A stretch of 64,000 nucleotides of DNA from Acidobacteriota bacterium. GTDB lineage: Bacteria; Acidobacteriota; Aminicenantia; Aminicenantales; Saccharicenantaceae. Positions 1 through 9,484 of the stretch are shown here, one piece after another; within the stretch, counting starts at the first letter, position 1, and each line of letters opens with the position of its first letter. The DNA lies in assembly GCA_028749115.1 (NCBI GenBank), contig JAQURD010000005.1:81826-145825 (forward strand), written 5' to 3'. Both the position numbers and the translations under genes were made by a program. The notes beneath the pieces were generated by a model. That model was not told where the DNA came from and searched no databases. It saw only the letters and a list, made by a program, of their open reading frames with translations.

Positions 1-974
1 TTAAGATAGAATTTGAGCCTGGCCAGCAGGGTCTCAGGTTTGAAGTCTTTTTCCAGGATGACTTCTGCTCCCCCGGCCTGTTCGAGTTCTCTGGCATTTA
101 ATTCCTGATGATTATCAGCGGCTGCCGCAAAGGGAACCAGAATGGCTGGCTTGCCCGCGGCTATCAATTCGGCACAGGTTGTCGCCCCTGCCCGGCATAA
201 AACAAGATCAGCCATGGCAAAATATTCAGACATAGGTGAAAAATAGGAGCTAACCGTCACCCGGTCAAAGCCAGCCTGTCTATAGGCTTCTCTGACCCGG
301 TTAAAATCTCTTTCGCCTGTCTGGTGATAGATAATCAGTGAATTTTTCAACTGGCTGAGGGAGGGCAGGCTATCAATTATTCTTTCATTTAAAAATTTTG
401 ACCCCTGACTCCCGCCAAAAATCAACAGGGTTAATGTATCTTCGTGCCGCTTTTCAGGCATCCGGTAGAATTCAGGCCTGACCGGATTGCCTAGCAGTAC
501 TCCTTTTCCTTTGAAATACTGAAGAGAGGAAGGGAAAGATACGGCAGCCCGGCCGGCAAAGCGGCTCAGCAGGCGATTGGTGAAACCGGGCAGAGCATTT
601 TGCTCAAGTATTAGCGCCGGCGTTTTCATCATTGAGGCCAGCATAACTATGGGTCCTGAACTGAACCCCCCGACTCCGATGACCAGAACTGGTCTGTATT
701 TGCAGAGAATAAGAAACGACTTGAGAAAAGCCAGCGGCAAGAGAACGAAACCTCTAAGCTTTTTCCAGCCCCGGCCCTTAAGGCCTTCCACTGGCAGAGT
801 TAGATACCTTAAAGATTGCTCGGCCATAATCTTTTTCTCAACTGCTCTCTGGCTGCCGACATAAATCAATTCGATGTCAGGCTTCAGCTCTTTTAATTTC
901 TGGCCGAGAACCACAGCCGGGTAGAGATGTCCACCTGTCCCTCCGCCGCTGATGATCACTCTCATCTTTTTCAT
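1..974 (-). CDS. murG: MurG, UDP-GlcNAc:lipid I N-acetylglucosaminyltransferase (3' part outside the window)
   Basis: Transfers GlcNAc from UDP-GlcNAc to undecaprenyl-PP-MurNAc-pentapeptide (lipid I) to give lipid II, at the inner face of the cytoplasmic membrane. The N-terminus shows the glycine-rich loop ISGGGTGGHLYPA. Further on are the conserved VGGFSSGP and LEQNALPGFTN stretches, then the C-domain motif GGSQGSKFLN and the donor-site pattern CRAGATTCAELIAAGKP. About 324 codons are visible against roughly 360 for the family, so only the extreme C-terminus is missing. The start at 974 overlaps the ftsW stop as ATGA; a second ATG nine bases further in (965) is also possible. It is the last visible gene of the division and cell wall cluster, and translational coupling to ftsW is likely. 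Identification is secure. Confidence 0.95.
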   Translation of the reverse strand, partial: MKKMRVIISGGGTGGHLYPAVVLGQKLKELKPDIELIYVGSQRAVEKKIMAEQSLRYLTLPVEGLKGRGWKKLRGFVLLPLAFLKSFLILCKYRPVLVIGVGGFSSGPIVMLASMMKTPALILEQNALPGFTNRLLSRFAGRAAVSFPSSLQYFKGKGVLLGNPVRPEFYRMPEKRHEDTLTLLIFGGSQGSKFLNERIIDSLPSLSQLKNSLIIYHQTGERDFNRVREAYRQAGFDRVTVSSYFSPMSEYFAMADLVLCRAGATTCAELIAAGKPAILVPFAAAADNHQELNARELEQAGGAEVILEKDFKPETLLARLKFYL

Positions 975-2083
975 AGAACGGGCTTAGCCTCCGCCTTTCT
1001 CTGAGAGATATTTAAAAGCAGACCGACGGCCAGTAGATTGCAAAGTAAGGCTGAACGCCCATAAGAAATAAGGGGCAGGGGAATACCGGTGACGGGACCG
1101 AGACCAAGGACAACGCTAATATTCAAAAGAGCCTGAATCGAGATGCTGATGGTCAGCCCATAGGCGATGAGCTGGTAATTCTGATGGGGAGCCCGGTCAG
1201 CAATTTTTAACCCCCGGAGAAGAAAAATAAGAAACAGGCTAATAATGATGAGAGAACCAGCCAGCCCGGTTTCTTCGCCAGCGATGGCAAAGATAAAGTC
1301 AGTGTGGGCACAGGGCAAAAAATAAAGCTTTTGAGTCGAGGCTCCCAGACTAACTCCCAGCAAGCCGCCTGCCCCGATGGCCAGTTTTGATTGCCTCACC
1401 TGGAAAGTCCGGCCGAGCTGATCCTGCTGGGGAGTAAGAAAGCCATGAACCCGGTTAAGCCGGTAGCTGGCCGAAAAAAGGAAAAAACCAAACATCAAGC
1501 TGGCCAGCAGCCCGGGGATAATAAAATATTTGAGTTTCACACCACCCAGGAAAAGCATGATGGCTGAAATTAGGCATAGGAAGATAGCGGTACTGTAATC
1601 AGGTTCAAGCAAGACAGCCAGAACAAAGACCAAAATGACGGTTACCGGTACAAGCAATGTTTTCCAGCGGTTAAGACTTTGAGCCTTTTCCGAACAATAA
1701 TTGGCTAGAAAAATAATCAAAATAATTTTAGCCAGCTCTGATGGCTGAAAACGGAGACCGAAAAATTGAAGCCAGCGGTGGGTTCCTGCCACTGGAGGCA
1801 TGACCAGGCAAAAAAGAAGCAGCAGCAAGGTGAAACCCGTGGCCAGGTTAACCAGCCGGTTTAAGGTAAAGAATGGATGCCGGAAATTAGCTATAAACAT
1901 CATCAGAATCAAACCGGCAATGGCCGCGATAATTTGCTGAGTTAAAAAATAGAAACTTTGATGATATTTTTCCCCGGCCAGAATAGCTGATGAGCTGAAA
2001 ACCATTATGATGCCTGTAAGCAGGAGAAGGAGGGTGATAATTAACAGGGCCTTATCAAAAGAATAGCGCCTGAAAACTTCCAT
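971..2083 (-). CDS. ftsW: FtsW, lipid II polymerase of the divisome (SEDS family)
   Basis: A polytopic SEDS protein of 370 residues, the usual FtsW length, with about ten hydrophobic segments. SEDS proteins polymerise lipid II into glycan strands together with a class B penicillin-binding protein, here the ftsI product of the same cluster. Visible family features are the WLQFFGLRFQPSELAK stretch near residue 105, with the Pro-Ser-Glu motif, and the C-terminal GIPLPLISYG motif followed by a serine/leucine-rich helix. The gene starts in a TAATG overlap with the murD stop and has an AGGAG ribosome site. FtsW is preferred over RodA because of its place between murD and murG; sequence alone would not separate the two. 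Confidence 0.95.
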   Translation of the reverse strand: MEVFRRYSFDKALLIITLLLLLTGIIMVFSSSAILAGEKYHQSFYFLTQQIIAAIAGLILMMFIANFRHPFFTLNRLVNLATGFTLLLLLFCLVMPPVAGTHRWLQFFGLRFQPSELAKIILIIFLANYCSEKAQSLNRWKTLLVPVTVILVFVLAVLLEPDYSTAIFLCLISAIMLFLGGVKLKYFIIPGLLASLMFGFFLFSASYRLNRVHGFLTPQQDQLGRTFQVRQSKLAIGAGGLLGVSLGASTQKLYFLPCAHTDFIFAIAGEETGLAGSLIIISLFLIFLLRGLKIADRAPHQNYQLIAYGLTISISIQALLNISVVLGLGPVTGIPLPLISYGRSALLCNLLAVGLLLNISQRKAEAKPVL

Positions 2084-3444
2084 TATTTTTTCTCCTGCAA
2101 CTTTCTGGCCAGGCGGTTGACTTCCTTTTTAAACAACCTGCCACGTTCTTCAAAACTGCTGAACATATCCCAGGAAGTACAGGCCGGAGCCAGAAGAACT
2201 ACGTCTCCAGGGCTGGCCGCCAGATATGCCCGTTCTACCAGTTGTCTGAAGGTGGCAGCTTCCTCTACCGGGCGGATCCCTTTTATAGCCTGTCTGATTT
2301 TTTTTCGGGCTTCACCGATCAACAGAACCTGTTTAACTTTTCCTTTTAAGGCGCGGCGAAGAGGGGAGAAGTCACTCCCTTTATCGCGTCCTCCCAGAAT
2401 AAGAATAATCGGTTGTTCAAAACTTTCGATAGCTTTAATCGTTGCTTCCACAGTTGTGGCTTTGGAGTCATTAACGAATAAGACTCCTTTTATTTTTCTA
2501 ACTTCTTCCAGCCGGTGTTCAAGTCCGGTGAACTTTTTGATGGTTGTTCTGATTGAAGACAGGCTAGCCCCGGCTAAACGGGTGGTCAGGATGGCAGCCA
2601 TCACATTTTCCTGGTTATGAACCCCCCGCAACTTAATTTTCTGGACATCCATAACTGGAATTTCTTCCTTCAGTTTCAGAATGATTTTTGTTCCCTGAAG
2701 GTAGCAGCCCAGAGGAACTGAGTGCTTCCGGCTGAAAGCATAAAATTCATGTTTTTCTTCCTGTCTCCATGACCAGAGACATGGGTCATCACGGTTGACG
2801 ATTACTTTATCGGCCGCTTGCCGATGGTCAAAAAGCTTCTTCTTGGCCTGGAGATAGTGGTCAAAAGTCTTATGCCAGTCGAGATGATTCGGAGAGATAT
2901 TAAGAAATACAGAAATATCTGTCCGGAACCTTTCCGTGAATTCCAGTTGGAAGCTGGAGAGCTCAGTCACGACTATATGACCGGGTTTAACTTTCTTGAT
3001 AAAAGAGATCAGCGGCTGCCCGATATTACCTGCCAGGTGAACTCTAAAACCGGCCTTTTTCAAAATAGAATAGATCAGGGTGGCAGTAGTTGATTTGCCA
3101 TTTGAACCGGTGATGCCTATAAGTTTTCCTCTCAGATAAGGATAAGCCAGCTCTATCTCTGAGATGACTTTGATGCCTTTGTCCCTGGCTACCAGCACTT
3201 CCGGCAGGGGAGGGACGCCAGGACTTAGAACTATCAGATCAGCTTGCGTCAAGACTTCCGGCCGGTTGGCGCCGGTATCAAAATGAACACCTTTAGCCTT
3301 ATAAAGTTCGACCTTGCTCAGTTCGGATTCCGGTTTTTTATCAGAGACTATGACTGAGGCCTGCTGGCCAAGGAGAAAACCACAAACAGCCTGACCGGTC
3401 CGGCCAAAACCGACAACTACAACTTTTTTGTTTTTAAACTCCAT
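2083..3444 (-). CDS. murD: MurD, UDP-MurNAc-L-Ala:D-Glu ligase
   Basis: Cytoplasmic ATP-dependent ligase adding D-glutamate to UDP-MurNAc-L-alanine. The N-terminal nucleotide-sugar domain begins with VVVVGFGRTGQA. The Mur-ligase ATP loop GITGSNGKSTT lies near residue 110, followed by the central domain pattern NISPNHLDWH. The C-terminal domain carries NDSKATTVEATIKAIES and ILGGRDKGSDF, both typical of MurD. Length is 453 residues, normal for the family. It follows mraY by three bases, has a GAGGT ribosome site before its ATG, and overlaps ftsW. Nothing unusual was seen. Confidence 0.96.
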   Translation of the reverse strand: MEFKNKKVVVVGFGRTGQAVCGFLLGQQASVIVSDKKPESELSKVELYKAKGVHFDTGANRPEVLTQADLIVLSPGVPPLPEVLVARDKGIKVISEIELAYPYLRGKLIGITGSNGKSTTATLIYSILKKAGFRVHLAGNIGQPLISFIKKVKPGHIVVTELSSFQLEFTERFRTDISVFLNISPNHLDWHKTFDHYLQAKKKLFDHRQAADKVIVNRDDPCLWSWRQEEKHEFYAFSRKHSVPLGCYLQGTKIILKLKEEIPVMDVQKIKLRGVHNQENVMAAILTTRLAGASLSSIRTTIKKFTGLEHRLEEVRKIKGVLFVNDSKATTVEATIKAIESFEQPIILILGGRDKGSDFSPLRRALKGKVKQVLLIGEARKKIRQAIKGIRPVEEAATFRQLVERAYLAASPGDVVLLAPACTSWDMFSSFEERGRLFKKEVNRLARKLQEKK

Positions 3445-3447
3445 TAG

Positions 3448-4536
3448 CTACCTCAATTTCAAAGTGGTCAGGCTGAACAGGGCAAAAATAATGCCGATGA
3501 TCCAGAAACGTATGACGACTTTTTCCTCTGGCCAGCCGGCCAGTTCAAAGTGGTGATGCAACGGGGCCATGCGGAAAATTCGTTGTCCGCCGGACAGTTT
3601 GAAATAAATAACCTGAAGAAGAACCGAAAGAGCCTCCAGAATAAAAACTCCGGCGACGGTCAGAAGTAAAAATTCTTGTTTGATCAAGATGGCTAACAGA
3701 CCGAGTGTTCCACCCAGCGATAAGGCACCGACGTCGCCCATAAAAATTTCTGCCGGATGGCAGTTAAACCAGAGAAATCCAAGACAGGCTCCAGTCAGAG
3801 CACCAGCAAAAACTGTCAGTTCAGCAGCCAGGGGTACCCTTAGTATATTCAAGTATTGAGACCAGACGGCATGACCGGCGACATAAGTCAGGGCGGTCAA
3901 GGCTGCGGCTGAAATCAAAGTTAGGCCAATAGCCAGCCCGTCAAGGCCATCAGCCAGATTAACGGCATTGGATGAACCAACTAAAATAAATAGAATCCAG
4001 GGCAAATATATCCAGCCTAGATAAAGAGTCCATTCTTTGACAAAAGGAAAAGTTAAATGGAGATCAAATTTACCTTTTAAGCCAATAAGAACCAGAACCA
4101 GACCGATCAGGCCGGAGACCAGAATTTGAAAAACAAGTTTCTGCCTGGCCGTCAGCCCCAGAGAGCGGCGAGCTCGAAACTTTAAGACATCATCAGCCAG
4201 GCCAATGAATCCAAAAAAGCACATCCCGGCGAGACCCAGCCAAACATAAGCATTGCCAAGATTGCCCCAGAGGAGAGTAGAGATTAACGTGGCTCCGATG
4301 ATCATTACTCCACCCATGGAGGGTGTCCCTTTTTTGGCTAAATGACTCGCCGGGCCTTCTTCTCTTATTTCCTGACCGACCTGGTGTTTTTTAAGCAGCT
4401 TGATAAAAGGATGAGTAAAGATAAAGACAAACAGCAGGGCGGTCGTCCCAGCCAGAGCTGTTCGCACTGTGATATAACGAAAGACGTTAAAGAAAAACAG
4501 GTATTTTCTAAGTGGGACCAGCAACCAGTATAGCAC
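3448..4536 (-). CDS. mraY: MraY, phospho-MurNAc-pentapeptide transferase
   Basis: Integral membrane enzyme that moves phospho-MurNAc-pentapeptide from UDP to undecaprenyl phosphate, forming lipid I. It has 362 residues with about ten membrane segments. The catalytic aspartate pair is visible in GLADDVLKF. The Mg/uridine-binding stretch SSNAVNLADGLDGLA and the C-terminal histidine-rich loop APLHHHFEL are intact. The start codon is GTG at 4536 with a GGAG site seven bases upstream, immediately after the murF stop. The order murF-mraY-murD is the classical arrangement of this cluster. Confidence 0.96.
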   Translation of the reverse strand: MLYWLLVPLRKYLFFFNVFRYITVRTALAGTTALLFVFIFTHPFIKLLKKHQVGQEIREEGPASHLAKKGTPSMGGVMIIGATLISTLLWGNLGNAYVWLGLAGMCFFGFIGLADDVLKFRARRSLGLTARQKLVFQILVSGLIGLVLVLIGLKGKFDLHLTFPFVKEWTLYLGWIYLPWILFILVGSSNAVNLADGLDGLAIGLTLISAAALTALTYVAGHAVWSQYLNILRVPLAAELTVFAGALTGACLGFLWFNCHPAEIFMGDVGALSLGGTLGLLAILIKQEFLLLTVAGVFILEALSVLLQVIYFKLSGGQRIFRMAPLHHHFELAGWPEEKVVIRFWIIGIIFALFSLTTLKLR

Positions 4537-4537
4537 C

Positions 4538-5926
4538 TCAGTTCTCCAGCTCTTTTTTTAGATAGTCGACTATCGTCTCGAGGCTCAGGCCTCTTGAACC
4601 TTTGACCAGGACCAGATCTCCGGCTTGCAAAAAGGGTTTAAGCCAGAAAGCTGCCTGATTTGACCGGTCAAAGGATTGAATTTTTGATGGATTAAAATCG
4701 CAGCTTATAGCTCCTTCAGCTATAAATCTTGCTCTTGGCCCAATGGTGACCAGGTAATCCCAGCCATAGCTCTGGATTTTCGTTCCTATTTCTTGATGGA
4801 ATTGATTTTCAGCTGGGCCCAGTTCAAGCATATCGCCAAGAACAGCAATTTTCCTGCTGGCCGGAAGGCGGCCTAAACTTTTCAGAACTTCTTCCAGAGC
4901 CACAGGGTTGGAGTTATATGAGTCGTCATAGAGCCGTAACCCATTTTTAAATCTTATCAACTGCCCCCGGTGGCTGAGCTCTGGGAGGTTCTGAAAAGCA
5001 GGTATAACCTCAGCCAGAGTAAGGCCAAAATAATAGGCCACGCTGCAAGCAGCTAACAGGTTGGTAATAAGCCCTTCATTTAGGAACGGAAGCTGAACTC
5101 TGGCTTTCTCCTGGCCAAAAACAAGATCAAAGCTCAATCCTGCCCAGCCTTGATGTTCAATGGCCTCCGCTCTGACGGGATATTTATCATGCCGGCCAAA
5201 ATAGATTATTTTATCTGGCGAAAAATCAGAAGCTATATCTCTAATGAGTGGATCGTCGCCATTAAGGACAGCCGTGGCACCGGACCTGGCACCCATCAGG
5301 ATTTCTTTTTTAGCCAGAGCAATATCTTTTAGACTGTTGAAAAATTCCAGGTGAACCGGGGCCACCCGGGTAATGACGGCCACTTCTGGAGGAGCTGTTT
5401 CAGTCAGTTTTTTGATCTCGCCGGCCCGGCTCATGCCCATTTCCAGCACAGCGATTTGATCAGCACCGGTCACGGAAAGAATTGTCATCGGCAGTCCGAT
5501 CTGATTATTATAATTTCCCTGAGATTTAAGCACTCTAAACCTGGTAGAGAGAAGGGAGGCAGTAAATTCTTTGGTTGAAGTCTTGCCGATACTGCCAGTT
5601 ATACCAACCACTCTGATCTGGCTTTCGGCCAGGATCTGAGCTGCCAGCCGCTCCAGGGCAGTCAGGGTGTCATCTACCCGGACCAGGCCAAAGCTAGCTG
5701 GTAAACCTGAGACTGCCCGGGAAACACAGGCGGCCAGGGCCCCCTGATGTCTGGCATCAGAGATATAATGATGGCCGTCTCTAATTCCTTTAAGAGCGAA
5801 GAATATAGAACCAGGGGTAGTGTTCCTTGAATCAAAAGTGTAGGCTGTCACCAGAGTATCTGGCTGGCCCTGAATTATTTTTCCGCCCGTCAGTTCAGCT
5901 ATCCGGGCAAGAGTCAGAGAAGCCAT
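4538..5926 (-). CDS. murF: MurF, UDP-MurNAc-tripeptide:D-Ala-D-Ala ligase
   Basis: Cytoplasmic ligase adding the D-Ala-D-Ala dipeptide to UDP-MurNAc-tripeptide. The N-terminal domain has the pattern TYDSR-type substrate loop (here TAYTFDSRNTTPGSIFFAL). The ATP loop GITGSIGKTSTKEF sits near residue 108, followed by GNYNNQIGLP and the C-domain DDSYNSNPVALEEVL typical of MurF. Length is 462 residues. The start is an ATG with a GGAGGAG sequence upstream, and only one base separates it from the murE stop. Secure assignment. Confidence 0.96.
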   Translation of the reverse strand: MASLTLARIAELTGGKIIQGQPDTLVTAYTFDSRNTTPGSIFFALKGIRDGHHYISDARHQGALAACVSRAVSGLPASFGLVRVDDTLTALERLAAQILAESQIRVVGITGSIGKTSTKEFTASLLSTRFRVLKSQGNYNNQIGLPMTILSVTGADQIAVLEMGMSRAGEIKKLTETAPPEVAVITRVAPVHLEFFNSLKDIALAKKEILMGARSGATAVLNGDDPLIRDIASDFSPDKIIYFGRHDKYPVRAEAIEHQGWAGLSFDLVFGQEKARVQLPFLNEGLITNLLAACSVAYYFGLTLAEVIPAFQNLPELSHRGQLIRFKNGLRLYDDSYNSNPVALEEVLKSLGRLPASRKIAVLGDMLELGPAENQFHQEIGTKIQSYGWDYLVTIGPRARFIAEGAISCDFNPSKIQSFDRSNQAAFWLKPFLQAGDLVLVKGSRGLSLETIVDYLKKELEN

Positions 5927-5927
5927 C

Positions 5928-7400
5928 CTATTTTTTCTCCTCCATTTTTTTTATTATTTCAGATGCCGTCTCAAAATCACTAAACGGCAATGTTCTATCT
6001 TTAAAAATTTGATAGGTCTCATGACCCTTGCCGGCGATGACCACAAAATCTCCTGGTGCTGCCATGGTTAGAGCTTTTTTAATCGCCGGCTGGCGATCAG
6101 CCATCTTTTCATAATTCCGGCTGCCGTCTTTTAGAAATCCCTGCTCGATATCCTCGATAATTTTTTCAGGTTCTTCCGAGCGAGGGTTATCAGAGGTAAT
6201 TATTGTCCAGTCAGCCAGGCGGGCGGCTACTTCTCCCATCCTGGAGCGCTTGCTGCGGTCACGGTCACCGCCACAGCCAAAAATCAGGATAATCCTGGCC
6301 GGCTCAAGACTTTTCACCGTTTGCAGGAGATTCTCCAGGGCATTATCTGTATGGGCATAGTCAACGATTACTCTGAATCCAAGAGAATTAGGAACAAATT
6401 CTAACCGGCCCGGAATGGAATGAAGCTGGCTTATTCCTTTAATAATAGCTTGAGGGCTGACCGAAAAAGCCAGGGCGGCTGAGATGGCTGCCAGAAAATT
6501 ATAAAGGTTGTGCCGGCCAATTAACTTTGTTTTGAAGTTCAACTGGCTGCCGGGATAAGAGACCTGGGCTTTCATCTCATCCCCTTCAATGGCAAAATTT
6601 TCAGCCCGGATGAGAGCTTCTGGACTAAAACCAAAGGTAATAGTTCTCATTGGAAGTTCGGTAATTAACTTCTGCCCCCACTGGTCATCTATATTAACAA
6701 TTGAAGCCTGCCTTTTATGATTAAGAAAGAAGAGCTTCTTTTTAGCTTCAAAATAATTCTCCATCGTCTGGTGGTAATCAAGATGTTCGCCGCTCAGGTT
6801 GGTAAAGATGGCCAGGTCAAAACCGATGCCCAGAACTCTCTTCAGCTCAAGAGAATGAGAAGAAACCTCCAGAAGGCAATGAGTCACCTGTGATTCAGCC
6901 ATTTGCTTTAATATTTTCTGAATATCCGGGGCTTCTGGAGTCGTTCTGGCTGCCGGAACTCGCTGGTTATTCCAGCGATATTCAATAGTTCCTATAACAC
7001 CAGGATTCAATCCGGCAGCCTGGAGAATGGACTCGAGGATATAACTGACTGTCGTCTTCCCCTTGGTTCCGGTAATCCCTACCGTCTTAAGCTTAAGGGC
7101 AGGATGATCATAAAAAGCGGCAGAGGCCAGGGCCAGAGCTTCACGGGCATCAACTACCTGAACCCAGGTAATGCCGGCTAATCCCTCAGGTTTCTGACGT
7201 TCTGAAATGATAGCTGCTGCTCCCTGTTTTATCGCCTGAGGCAGAAAATCATGTCCGTCTGTTTTAAGACCTTTGATAGCCACAAAGACATTTTCTGGCT
7301 CAACCTGGCTTGAAGAATAAGTAATACCTGAGATGTCGAGGTCAGCCTGACCTGAAATATTTACTACTTGCGTCCCGGCCAGAAGTTCAATGAGTTTCAT
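5928..7400 (-). CDS. murE: MurE, UDP-MurNAc-L-Ala-D-Glu:meso-diaminopimelate ligase
   Basis: Adds the third residue of the peptidoglycan stem peptide in the cytoplasm. The ATP loop GITGTKGKTTVSY is near residue 110, and ARTTPEAPD follows. The C-terminal domain has DNPRSEEP, the motif that marks enzymes selecting meso-diaminopimelate rather than lysine, and GKGHETYQ. So the wall is predicted to be of the mDAP type, as in diderm bacteria. Length is 490 residues, normal. An AGGAGTG site lies nine bases before the ATG, and the gene starts one base after the ftsI stop. Confidence 0.96.
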   Translation of the reverse strand: MKLIELLAGTQVVNISGQADLDISGITYSSSQVEPENVFVAIKGLKTDGHDFLPQAIKQGAAAIISERQKPEGLAGITWVQVVDAREALALASAAFYDHPALKLKTVGITGTKGKTTVSYILESILQAAGLNPGVIGTIEYRWNNQRVPAARTTPEAPDIQKILKQMAESQVTHCLLEVSSHSLELKRVLGIGFDLAIFTNLSGEHLDYHQTMENYFEAKKKLFFLNHKRQASIVNIDDQWGQKLITELPMRTITFGFSPEALIRAENFAIEGDEMKAQVSYPGSQLNFKTKLIGRHNLYNFLAAISAALAFSVSPQAIIKGISQLHSIPGRLEFVPNSLGFRVIVDYAHTDNALENLLQTVKSLEPARIILIFGCGGDRDRSKRSRMGEVAARLADWTIITSDNPRSEEPEKIIEDIEQGFLKDGSRNYEKMADRQPAIKKALTMAAPGDFVVIAGKGHETYQIFKDRTLPFSDFETASEIIKKMEEKK

Positions 7401-7401
7401 G

Positions 7402-9189
7402 TCAGTCAGTCACTCCTGTTTTTTTTGGATTCTGGTTGGCGATAGCTAGCTTTTCCGGCAGCTTTGATGGCTGCTGGTGATAATAAAGCAGGACTTTTCT
7501 GGCTATTTCCCTGAAGACTGGAGCAGCCACCTGGCCGCCATATTGTTCTGCCCCTTGCGGTTCATCAATGACGACAATCATCGAGATGACCGGATGGTCA
7601 GCAGGAGCAAAGCCGACAAAGGAAGCCACATGTTTAGATTGAGAATAAGCTTTCCTGGCGTGATCAAATTTTTGGGCCGTGCCTGTTTTGCCGGCTAGTT
7701 CATAGCCGTCTATTTTCGCCTCGCTGCCAGTTCCTCTTTCTATGACTTGTTTGAAGACTAGATTGACCAGCTCCAGAGAAGTTTTTTCAGAAATTACCGG
7801 CTGACGATCGGCCTCGGGCTGCCGGCTGGCTTCCAGGGTCAGGCTGGCTGGACCGGGGGCATCTAAATTAACTTTTGGCCTGACCAGATATCCGCCAGTT
7901 GCATAGACATTCATAGCCTGCAGGATCTGCAGGGGGGTAGCGGCCAGTTCATAGCCAATAGCTACCCGCAGAGATGATTTTGTCCATTTTTCTACCGGAT
8001 GAATAATTCCAGCTTCTTCACCTGGAAGATCAATGCCGGTTTTTTCTCCGAATTTAAAAGCTTTAAACATGCGGTAGAGATTTTGCTCGCCAATAGTCTC
8101 AGCCATCATGATTGAGCCAACATTCGAAGAATGGATATAGACATCCGGAAAACTCAGAATGCCCATCCGGACATGGTCTCTGACTGTCGAACCACCAAAG
8201 GTAATGGAGCCAGCCCGGCAATCATAATAAGTTTTATAACTGATACCGACCAGCTCTCTGGCGGCGGCCGCGGTAACGATCTTGACTGTTGAACCAGGTT
8301 CATAAGTATATTGAATCGCCCGGTTAACCATGGCTTCTTCCGGCGGCGGGAAATTATTGGGATCATAATCCGGATAACTGGCCATGGCCAGAATTTCACC
8401 GCTGTCCGGAGCCATGATAACGACTGTTCCACAATTTGCCTTGAATTTTTCTATCGCCAGCCTTAGCTCTTTTTCAACCAGATACTGGATATTGATATCT
8501 ATGGTCAGATAAATGTCCCGCCCTGGTTCCGTTTCTTTAATTGTCTCGATATAATATTGCTTCCGGCGGGCATCTTTCATAATAAGCTGCTGGCCCTCCC
8601 GGCCCCGCAGTGCCGAATCATAATAGTATTCCAGGCCAGCCAGTCCGCCATCATCTATGTTGACACCGCCCAGAACCTGAGCAGCCAGCCGGCCCTGGGG
8701 ATAAAAACGCTTATTTTCACTTAGAAGATAAATTCCACTAAGCTTGAGCTTTTTGATTTTTTCAGCCAGTTCTAATGGAATTTTTCTTTTTACCCAGGTG
8801 AATCTTTTCTTTTTTTCAATAGAATTTACAATCCGGTTAATCTCCGTTCCCGAGAGATTCAAAAGGTCTTTTAGCTGGTAGATAGTTAGCAGTTGTTCTT
8901 TTAGAGGCTCACCTGCGACTGGTGAGAAAAAAACGGATTCAACTGGCAAGCTTCTGGCTAAAATCCGGCCATGACGATCAAAAATTGTGCCTCTGGTTGG
9001 CAAAATAGCAATCAAATCCTGATTTTGTTCAACAACTTCCTGTTTTAATTTTTTATGTTCAAAGACCTGAAGATCTATCAATCTGAAAGTAATGATGAGA
9101 AACCAGAAGAGTAAAAGGGCAAAGACCAGCTTGGCTTTCTTCCGGTTTTGACCGGAAAGGACTGGACGGTTATCAATTAAGAGTTTCAT
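7402..9189 (-). CDS. ftsI: FtsI/PBP2-like class B penicillin-binding protein (division transpeptidase)
   Basis: Periplasmic D,D-transpeptidase anchored by one N-terminal helix (about residues 20-40). It cross-links septal peptidoglycan as the partner of FtsW. After a pedestal domain beginning with the conserved RGTIFDRHGRILA, the transpeptidase domain shows all three active-site motifs: STVK (nucleophile serine) in YEPGSTVKIV, SSN in HSSNVGSI, and KTGT in ELAGKTGTAQ. Length is 595 residues, and no PASTA repeats are visible at the C-terminus. The start overlaps the ftsL stop as ATGA. Its position between ftsL and murE fixes it as the division-specific enzyme rather than the elongation PBP2. 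Confidence 0.95.
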   Translation of the reverse strand: MKLLIDNRPVLSGQNRKKAKLVFALLLFWFLIITFRLIDLQVFEHKKLKQEVVEQNQDLIAILPTRGTIFDRHGRILARSLPVESVFFSPVAGEPLKEQLLTIYQLKDLLNLSGTEINRIVNSIEKKKRFTWVKRKIPLELAEKIKKLKLSGIYLLSENKRFYPQGRLAAQVLGGVNIDDGGLAGLEYYYDSALRGREGQQLIMKDARRKQYYIETIKETEPGRDIYLTIDINIQYLVEKELRLAIEKFKANCGTVVIMAPDSGEILAMASYPDYDPNNFPPPEEAMVNRAIQYTYEPGSTVKIVTAAAARELVGISYKTYYDCRAGSITFGGSTVRDHVRMGILSFPDVYIHSSNVGSIMMAETIGEQNLYRMFKAFKFGEKTGIDLPGEEAGIIHPVEKWTKSSLRVAIGYELAATPLQILQAMNVYATGGYLVRPKVNLDAPGPASLTLEASRQPEADRQPVISEKTSLELVNLVFKQVIERGTGSEAKIDGYELAGKTGTAQKFDHARKAYSQSKHVASFVGFAPADHPVISMIVVIDEPQGAEQYGGQVAAPVFREIARKVLLYYHQQPSKLPEKLAIANQNPKKTGVTD

Positions 9190-9482
9190 TTTTCTGTCTG
9201 ATCCTCAAAAACAATCTGATCTGGTTTAATCTCCTGTAAATTCAACTCACTTCTGGCCAGCCGGTCGATCCGGTCAAGGGAAAGTAAGGATTCCTTTCTG
9301 GCCTCCAGTTGTTTAATTTCTTCTTTGAGTTTCTCTGCCTGGTTTTCCAGATCATGAATCTTATAACCAAGCCTGATCGATTCACTCTGGTACCAGATAT
9401 AAAAGGTTAAATTGCCAAGAAAAAATATGACCAGGCAGGCGACGAGAATAATTTGTCTCCAGGAATATTTTTTCCTGACCAT
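9186..9482 (-). CDS. ftsL: FtsL-like division protein (small bitopic coiled-coil protein)
   Basis: A protein of 98 residues with a short basic cytoplasmic tail, one membrane helix (about residues 9-31) and a periplasmic heptad-rich stretch (ENQAEKLKEEIKQLEARK). This is the architecture of FtsL/FtsB-type divisome regulators. Sequence conservation in this family is very low, so the name rests on topology and on position between rsmH and ftsI. An in-frame TTG at 9488 would add two residues, but the ATG at 9482 has an AGAGAGG site and lies just after the rsmH stop, so it is preferred. Confidence 0.8.
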   Translation of the reverse strand: MVRKKYSWRQIILVACLVIFFLGNLTFYIWYQSESIRLGYKIHDLENQAEKLKEEIKQLEARKESLLSLDRIDRLARSELNLQEIKPDQIVFEDQTEK

Positions 9483-9484
9483 GG

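Noticed and set aside
2117-2620. Plus-strand frame of 167 codons opposite murD
   Set aside because: Antisense shadow of a secure gene; composition reflects the codon use of murD.
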